From positions 54,488 through 118,487 of the forward strand of contig VXOR01000097.1 in NCBI GenBank assembly GCA_009840005.1: a DNA stretch of 64,000 nucleotides, written 5' to 3'. The notes below the pieces were generated by a model. That model did no database searches, had not been told where the DNA came from, and saw only the letters and a program-made list of their open reading frames with translations. Every line of letters begins with the position of its first letter. Position 1 is the first letter of the stretch. Of this stretch, positions 54,374 to 64,000 are shown piece after piece. Both the position numbers and the translations under genes were made by a program. The stretch is from Gemmatimonadota bacterium. GTDB taxonomy: Bacteria; Latescibacterota; UBA2968; UBA8231.

Positions 54374-55446
54374 GGCTCGGGCACGAGCGCGGAGGCGCAC
54401 TGGACGCGGCGGGCAAAGTACTGGTAGAGAATGCTGCCCGCATAGACGCCGTCGCGTGCGACTGCTGCGCTGCGGCTTCGACCTGAGACTTCGGCGAGCT
54501 CAGTCGAGTCGCTCAGCCGAAGGATGGCTTGGCTCTGGCGGCGGCGGCGATAGATGTTGCGCGGATGCACAAGGCACCAGAGCAAGGCCGCACAAGGGGC
54601 CAAGGCACTGGACCACTGGCCTCGGCGAAGGTAGTAGAACACGGCCAGCACTTCCAACCACAGGCGCAAGGGCAGCAGCCACAGCAGACGGCGCAACCCC
54701 TCGTTTTTGCACAGCGTGATGAGGCTGTTGCGATGGTTGAAGTACGTTTTGCGGAAGGTGGCCGGAGGCTGGGAAAAGCCCGAGTGGTGAAAGACCACAG
54801 ATTGCGGCACAGCGCGGATTTGGTAGCCAGCGAGTTGGAGACGCCAGCACAAGTCGATTTCTTCAAAGTGCATGAAGTAATCGGGATCGAAAAAACCGAC
54901 TTGGCGGACCGCAGCGACGCGGAGGAAAAGGGCTGCGCCGCAAGCCCAAAAGAGCGGCACGGACGCATCGTATTGGCCCTCGTCGCGCTCGCAGCGGTCG
55001 AAGAGCCGCCCCCGACAAAAGGCGAACCCCAGAGAGTCGATATAGCCGCCAGCTCCGCCTCCGTAATCGAAGCGGTCGGGCGCGCTGGCCGAGCGCAGCT
55101 TGGGCTGGCAAGCGGCGATCCGGGGATCACTGTCGGCCATGGCGACGAGGGGAGCAAGCCAGTTCGGCTCGACGTGGGTGTCGTCGTTGAGCAGCACGGC
55201 GTAGCGGGTTTGGGCAGCCGCCAAGCCGCGATTGCAGGCTGCGGCAAATCCTAAATTGCGCTCGTTGGGCAAGATCTCTAGCGCGGGAAAGGCGGCTTTG
55301 GCCCGCTGCAAGCTAGGCGCATTGCCGCCGTCGTCAACGACGAGCACACAGACGGGGTAATTGCTGTGTTTATAGACCGAGGCCACGCAGTCGTAGAGCA
55401 CGTCTGCGCGGTAGTGCGGGATGACGACGGTGACGGCCTCGGTCAT
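54370..55446 (-). CDS. GT2 family glycosyltransferase
   Basis: 358 residues. The GT-A core has VTVVIPHYRADVLYDC, VDDGGNAPS, AACNRGLAAAQT and LLNDDTHVEP (DxH in place of DxD), typical of rhamnosyl- or galactofuranosyltransferase-like enzymes; two membrane-proximal hydrophobic stretches lie near 260-310. The C-terminal tail [18 protein letters not shown] is encoded by the nested palindrome at 54474-54523. It overlaps both neighbours by 4 bp (ATGA) and probably modifies a lipid-linked glycan with the DUF2723 protein. Confidence 0.87.
   Translation of the reverse strand: MTEAVTVVIPHYRADVLYDCVASVYKHSNYPVCVLVVDDGGNAPSLQRAKAAFPALEILPNERNLGFAAACNRGLAAAQTRYAVLLNDDTHVEPNWLAPLVAMADSDPRIAACQPKLRSASAPDRFDYGGGAGGYIDSLGFAFCRGRLFDRCERDEGQYDASVPLFWACGAALFLRVAAVRQVGFFDPDYFMHFEEIDLCWRLQLAGYQIRAVPQSVVFHHSGFSQPPATFRKTYFNHRNSLITLCKNEGLRRLLWLLPLRLWLEVLAVFYYLRRGQWSSALAPCAALLWCLVHPRNIYRRRRQSQAILRLSDSTELAEVSGRSRSAAVARDGVYAGSILYQYFARRVQCASALVPEP
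54474..54523. repeat. Nested palindromic repeat inside the GT2 gene
   Basis: A 26-bp core (GGCTTCGACCTGA and GCTCAGCCGAAGG when joined) is split after CTGA by a 24-bp insert GACTTCGGCGAGCTCAGTCG... at 54487-54510. The same core is at 61489 (uninterrupted) and 62211 (with the identical 24-mer in the opposite orientation). Confidence 0.7.
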
Positions 55447-58019
55447 GGAGAGGCGGACTGGCGGAGGATGCCCTCGGCCTCGATCAACTCCGGCCGCTCG
55501 CCGTATTGCTCTTTGTACTGCTGGAGGATGGCCAGTGCCCCGGCAACATCGCCCTTGGCTTGGAGGGTGGCGGCCAATTCGTAGTAGCCTTCCCAGCGTT
55601 TCGGCGCGAGGGCGATAGCTTGGTGATAGAGGCCCTCGGCGCGGTCGTAGGCCGAGTAGGGTTCTTGGATCAGCACGCCGGTCAGCGCGATGATATTGTC
55701 GTAGGTGGCGGCTGGCTCAACGCCCACGCGCTCGATGAGGAACAGCACGGCGTCGTAGATGTGCTCGATTGCGATGTCGTGCTGGCCGAGGGTGCTGAAG
55801 TAATCGGCCGCCGCATAGTGGTTTTCCCAGCTTATGTAAATATTGTCCCGCGCCCACTGCATGAGTTGCGGCACTTCATCTTTGCGCCCCTGCTCCTCGT
55901 AGCTGCGGGCCAATTGCATGACGCAAGCCCAGTAATTGCCCAAGAGGCGCTCGGAGTTTTCGTCCTTGTACAAGGATGGATCGTTGAGGCCGCGGAAGCG
56001 ATAATTTTCGAGGAGATTGCGCTCTAGGGCCTCGTCATCGACGCCGTCTGTAGGCTCGGGCGAGACTTTTACGCTCATGCCGACCATCGTCAGGTAGGGG
56101 TCGAGGTTGAGCAGGTTGCTGGTGGGAACGGTGATGGCAAAGTGGATGGGTTTTTTCCACTCGTTCCAGGCCAGGATTTTGATAACCATGACGTCTTGGA
56201 CGCGGAGAATCGGGTACTCGGGGGGCGCGCTCACTTCCACGTCGATTCCCAATTTTTTGAGTTCCGGCGGCACCTTGGGCTCGGGCCAGTATCGCTTGTA
56301 GAAATCGACCATCTGCGTGTCGGTGAGCACGGAGTCGATGAAGTCGTCGGTGTAGCGGATGTCGATACGCGGCTCGCGGTCCCGCAGTTGCTTGATGTAC
56401 CAGTTGGTGTTCAACAGGCTCAAGTTGACCACCCGCACATCGCGCCGCACCCCTTCTACTTCTTGCAAGAACCACAGCGGGAAGGTGTCGTTGTCCCCAT
56501 TGGTAAATAGGATAGAGCCTTCGTCGCAACTAGCCAGCATGTTGTACGCGTAGTCATAGGCGATAAAGTCGCCCGTGCGGTCTTGCACGTGATAGAGCCG
56601 TGCGGCTATCCCGGCTGGCAACAATAATCCAGCCGCCGCTACTGCTATCACAGCCGCCCGATGCTTTCCCCACTGCTGCCGCACGGCCTCGACCACGCCC
56701 AACCAGCCCAACCCGATCCACAGCGCGAACGCTAGGTACATCCCTCCGAACACGTAGTGCCGCTCGCGCGGCTGCGGGTCTGGCATATTCAGGTAGAGCG
56801 ACAGCCCAAACCCCATCACCAAGAACAGCAGCAACACGCCCCCGAACCGCCGCCAGTCCTGCCGCCCGTGCCACCACAGCCCCCACAGCCCCAGTAAGTA
56901 CGGCACCAGCGAAATGGATACCCGATCCGGCAGGTTTATGGTGGCCTTGCGGAACTCCACGGACCGCTCGAAAAGCGGAAAGGGAAACTGCTGAAAGAAG
57001 TACTTCATTTGCTGGTCCCAGAACTGATAGGTGCGGCTCGCCCGCGCCGTCAGCATGGTAGTAAGCATACTCTCGGTGCCGTATTGCTCGCGGTTGAGGA
57101 ACTTGAGGAACGCCGACCAAGTCTCTGGATCGTTTTCGTCGATGGCTGGATTCAGGCCAGAGCGAATGTACAGTGCGCCATACGTGGAATAGCCCAGCGC
57201 GAACAGTACGAGGACGCCTAGCAGCAATACGAACAGCCGCCGGTCGCGGCCGTACAGGTACGCCAGCAACCCCACCAGCCCCAGCACCATCACCCCATTC
57301 CACTGCGCTCCCGGCCCCAATGCCATCAGCGCCAGTCCGCCGAATACGCCCCAGCCGACCAGCAGCACGATCAGCCGTTGCAACTGGCGGTCGGCAAACC
57401 ACGCCAGCAGCATAAGCGATGGAATCGTCAACAAGCACAACAAATGCACGCCGCCGCCGAGGCCGAACAAATACGCCAGCGCCAACAGCCAGCGGTCGTT
57501 GGCCGCGCCAGCGCCGCTGCCTTCCCAATAGAAAATCAACCACAGCCCTAGGCAGGTAAATAAAATGGAGTAGCCGTACACCTCGGCTTCGGAGGCGTTG
57601 TACCACTGGGTGTAGGAAAAGGCCAACGTCAGCGCGGCCACGGCCCCACCGGCGAGGATGCCGATGTCGCGGGCGTCGCCCAGCGGTTGCAAGGGCTGGC
57701 CGCCCAACGCTCGCCGCCCGAGTGCGACGGTCGATAGATAGACGCACCAAATCGCCAGCGCGGACGTCAGCGCGGACATGAAGTTGACGCGGATGGCGAC
57801 TTCGCCGAAGGGGAACAAGGTGAAGACTCGCCCCAACAGCACGTACAACGGAGCGCCTGGAGGATGGGGCACGCCGAGGATATAGGACGTGGCGATGAAC
57901 TCGCCGCAGTCCCAAAACGACACAGTCGGCGCGAGGGTCTTCACGTACATCACCAGCGTCAGCACGAAAATTCCCACCCCGAAAGCCCGGTGGATTACAG
58001 CGGAGTTAGGCATTGGCAA
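55443..58019 (-). CDS. DUF2723 polytopic membrane protein (GT-C-like)
   Basis: 858 residues. The N-terminal TLAPTVSFWDCGEFIATSY and GVPHPPGAPLYVLLGRVF are diagnostic of DUF2723, with about ten membrane spans to residue 470. A large exported region follows (SCDEGSILFTNGDNDTFPLWF near 500), and then TPR-like helices at the C-terminus (about 740-850: AEGLYHQAIALAPKRWEGYY). These proteins resemble GT-C glycosyltransferases that use lipid-linked sugars on the periplasmic side. It starts the four-gene overlap chain down to yqgE. Confidence 0.88.
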   Translation of the reverse strand: MPMPNSAVIHRAFGVGIFVLTLVMYVKTLAPTVSFWDCGEFIATSYILGVPHPPGAPLYVLLGRVFTLFPFGEVAIRVNFMSALTSALAIWCVYLSTVALGRRALGGQPLQPLGDARDIGILAGGAVAALTLAFSYTQWYNASEAEVYGYSILFTCLGLWLIFYWEGSGAGAANDRWLLALAYLFGLGGGVHLLCLLTIPSLMLLAWFADRQLQRLIVLLVGWGVFGGLALMALGPGAQWNGVMVLGLVGLLAYLYGRDRRLFVLLLGVLVLFALGYSTYGALYIRSGLNPAIDENDPETWSAFLKFLNREQYGTESMLTTMLTARASRTYQFWDQQMKYFFQQFPFPLFERSVEFRKATINLPDRVSISLVPYLLGLWGLWWHGRQDWRRFGGVLLLFLVMGFGLSLYLNMPDPQPRERHYVFGGMYLAFALWIGLGWLGVVEAVRQQWGKHRAAVIAVAAAGLLLPAGIAARLYHVQDRTGDFIAYDYAYNMLASCDEGSILFTNGDNDTFPLWFLQEVEGVRRDVRVVNLSLLNTNWYIKQLRDREPRIDIRYTDDFIDSVLTDTQMVDFYKRYWPEPKVPPELKKLGIDVEVSAPPEYPILRVQDVMVIKILAWNEWKKPIHFAITVPTSNLLNLDPYLTMVGMSVKVSPEPTDGVDDEALERNLLENYRFRGLNDPSLYKDENSERLLGNYWACVMQLARSYEEQGRKDEVPQLMQWARDNIYISWENHYAAADYFSTLGQHDIAIEHIYDAVLFLIERVGVEPAATYDNIIALTGVLIQEPYSAYDRAEGLYHQAIALAPKRWEGYYELAATLQAKGDVAGALAILQQYKEQYGERPELIEAEGILRQSASP

Positions 58020-58080
58020 TGATCTTAGGTGAATGCGCGGGTAAACTATTTATATTAAATAAACTGTTAAATGCACGACA

Positions 58081-58185
58081 GTAGAGCGGTATGAGATACT
58101 TCGCTGCGCTCAGCATGACAGGTGATGGTTCGCTGATTCCCGCGTCATGCTAAACGCAGCGAAGCAGAGTCGAAGGAGCCGCTAC
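58081..58185. repeat. Long imperfect intergenic hairpin
   Basis: TACTTCGCTGCGCTCAGCAT.. (58097-58119) pairs with 58144-58166 at 20 of 23 positions, and an outer arm (GTAG-AGCGG with CCGCT-AC) extends it to about 105 bp. It fills the gap between the protease gene and DUF2723. It is dispersed-repeat-like and carries no ORF. Confidence 0.6.
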
Positions 58186-58192
58186 CTACTTT

Positions 58193-58573
58193 TCAGGTTC
58201 CCGCGCCCGCCCGTTTAAGCCGTACCGCAGGCAGTCTTTTTAGTCGCTGATTGAGCGGATCTACTTCAATGCCCACTGATTCGAGGGCTGTCACCCCCAG
58301 CAGCGGCTCGGCGTCCGCGTTGCCGAAGATAATCGTGCCGCCGACGATTTCACCCATGAATTCGATATCCGCGGTCGTGATGTCGAGCTTGAGTTCCGTG
58401 CCATTGGCCAACTCATACGTCCGCTGACTTTTCGGCTCAAGACCGATGGCTTCGAGATGCGGCCTTGGAACGAGGCAATCCGTCGCCCCAGTATCGACCA
58501 GAAACAGCCCTTCCCAAGTGCGGTGCGGCTCAGCCGGGTTGCGAATGGTTACGGTGACGTGCGTGGCTCCCAT
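58193..58573 (-). CDS. Retropepsin-like aspartic protease
   Basis: 126 residues, a single clan AA domain: LFLVDTGATDCLVP (catalytic DTGA, near residue 26), ELANGTELKLDI for the flap, and LLGVTALESVGIEVDPLNQRL for the second half. Such proteins must dimerise to be active. It has no signal peptide and no partner gene. Single-domain bacterial members are common and of unknown role; they are often toxin-, plasmid- or repeat-associated. The neighbouring 105-bp hairpin lies right after its stop. Confidence 0.8.
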   Translation of the reverse strand: MGATHVTVTIRNPAEPHRTWEGLFLVDTGATDCLVPRPHLEAIGLEPKSQRTYELANGTELKLDITTADIEFMGEIVGGTIIFGNADAEPLLGVTALESVGIEVDPLNQRLKRLPAVRLKRAGAGT

Positions 58574-58685
58574 GTCCGTTCCTTATTTTAAGAGTCCCTT
58601 TCCCTCACTACTCGTTAGAACTTCCAAGACGAAGCCTAGCGCGTCAACTGCCCCTTCTTGATATGGATAAAAACTGCCGACCGCC

Positions 58686-59335
58686 CTAGCCGACCAGTTC
58701 GGCCGTGCCCCAAGTGCTCGGATCGCGCTCTACGCCCATGTCCGAGATGGACGACCAAGACTGGGTGCCGTGCTGCGCGTCGTGCAATAGGTATGCAAAC
58801 CCCACTCGGCTGAACTCCCTCGGCGCAAAACCATTGAGACCCGTGGCTGGCAATTTGATCTCTAGCTGATAGCTCCGCTTGAGTCGGCGCAGACCCGTCT
58901 CAATCGAGTCTTCCGGACAGGGCGGAGCCTGTTCGCGGGCGTCCTCAATGGAGGTTTGGCGGGCGATGGGTTGCTTGCCGTCCTTGCCGCTGCCGCCGGG
59001 CAAGACGTAAAATCGGTGGCAGAAGCGGTTGGCGCGGTGCTCCTTGACGTCGCGGGTGTCGATGAAAAGTTCGAGGCTGTCGCCGGCAGCGGGTTGGAGC
59101 GGATTGAGCTTGTAGGTCGTCTTGCGCTTGACCTCGCAGGCAAAGTACAGGCCACTGTCGTCGTAGGCCATATAGACCGAGGCAAAAGGCTGGTGGCCAT
59201 CGACGGCCATCAGGTCGGGCACGCGCTCGGCGTCGTCCCAATCGCGCAAGTTGCCGTCGATTTTGGGCGGTTTCTGTCGCCGAGGACAGCGAAAGGAGAA
59301 CTCGAAAAAGGCGCGTTGGGGCAGGTGCAATTCGC

Positions 59336-59339
<4 letters not shown>
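58686..59339 (-). CDS. CBM9-like (DOMON) carbohydrate-binding protein
   Basis: 217 residues from ATG 59339, which overlaps the uvrA stop by ATGA. KIDGNLRDWDDAERVPDLMA and VYMAYDDSGLYFACEVKRK, GDSLELFIDTRD and FCHRFYVLPGG follow the CBM9-like family 9 pattern. There is no signal peptide and no catalytic domain, so it may be an intracellular binding protein or a fragment. It is cotranscribed with uvrA, but a functional link is not evident. Confidence 0.82.

Positions 59340-64000
<4,661 letters not shown>

Noticed and set aside
56554..57915. 453-codon open frame inside the DUF2723 gene on the same strand
   Set aside because: Arg/Val/Gly-rich translation typical of an off-frame reading of GC-rich DNA; the DUF2723 frame has clear family motifs throughout.

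Overview
The window looks like chromosome from an uncultured bacterium with a Gram-negative type envelope, of FCB-like affinity (Latescibacterota- or Poribacteria-like). This is inferred from gene content and not from a marker tree: polytopic proteins of the DUF6785/OPT-like type, a DUF2723 protein, CRTAC1/FG-GAP and TolB-like propellers, FlgD-Ig/dockerin/FN3 secreted proteins, two Gfo/Idh/MocA oxidoreductases, a phytanoyl-CoA dioxygenase and a tandem UvrA. Most genes carry AGGAG-type ribosome binding sites, and three tRNAs encode their CCA ends.

Layout. (a) 1-4842: a 58-bp-period tandem repeat, then a 1575-residue SF1 helicase-nuclease. (b) 19258-4857, minus strand: a long co-directional run of a NusG-II protein, a Gx transporter, an OPT-like protein (DUF6785 type), a 1583-residue fusion of an M28-peptidase-like ectodomain with an FtsX/MacB permease, a second OPT-like protein, an unknown protein, a PqqD-like protein, a 163-bp MITE with perfect 21-bp terminal repeats and a TATTT duplication, a PAP2-like protein and RecD2. 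(c) 19.4-25.1 kb: Rel, HisC, a convergent polyprenyl-phosphate glycosyltransferase, and Mpl. (d) 25.3-32.0 kb: secreted lamin-tail, FG-GAP and FN3/dockerin proteins, DnaG and two tRNAs. (e) 32.4-38.3 kb: rho, rpmE, DUF1385, prfA, prmC, radA, a compact information-processing run, followed by recA under its own promoter. (f) 39.8-43.1 kb: a small unknown protein, a phosphoribosyltransferase, an NAD epimerase, a membrane-anchored protein and an oxidoreductase. (g) 43.2-48.6 kb: an accessory stretch with a FlgD-Ig secreted protein, a TolB-like propeller, a DUF402 protein, an attC-like folded element, a PQQ-propeller gene broken by one TAG, and tRNA-Val. (h) 48.7-59.3 kb: oxidoreductase, RlmH, DacA, PhyH, then YqgE/NamZ/GT2/DUF2723 joined by 4-bp overlaps, a retropepsin-like protease and a CBM9-like protein. 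(i) 59.3-64.0 kb: a tandem UvrA running off the right edge.

Functional threads. Cell-wall metabolism recurs (Mpl recycling ligase, NamZ muramidase, DacA, polyprenyl glycosyltransferases, PAP2), as does DNA repair (RecD2, RadA, RecA, UvrA, DnaG). The most unusual assembly is the minus-strand cluster at 7.8-18.3 kb: two different OPT-like proteins flank an FtsX permease whose M28-like ectodomain has lost most metal ligands, together with a PqqD-like protein and no ABC ATPase. I propose it as an undescribed envelope transport or surface-assembly system.

Small mobile or palindromic DNA is also prominent: the MITE, a nested 26+24-bp palindrome found in frame in two genes (three copies), and a G-rich palindrome family.
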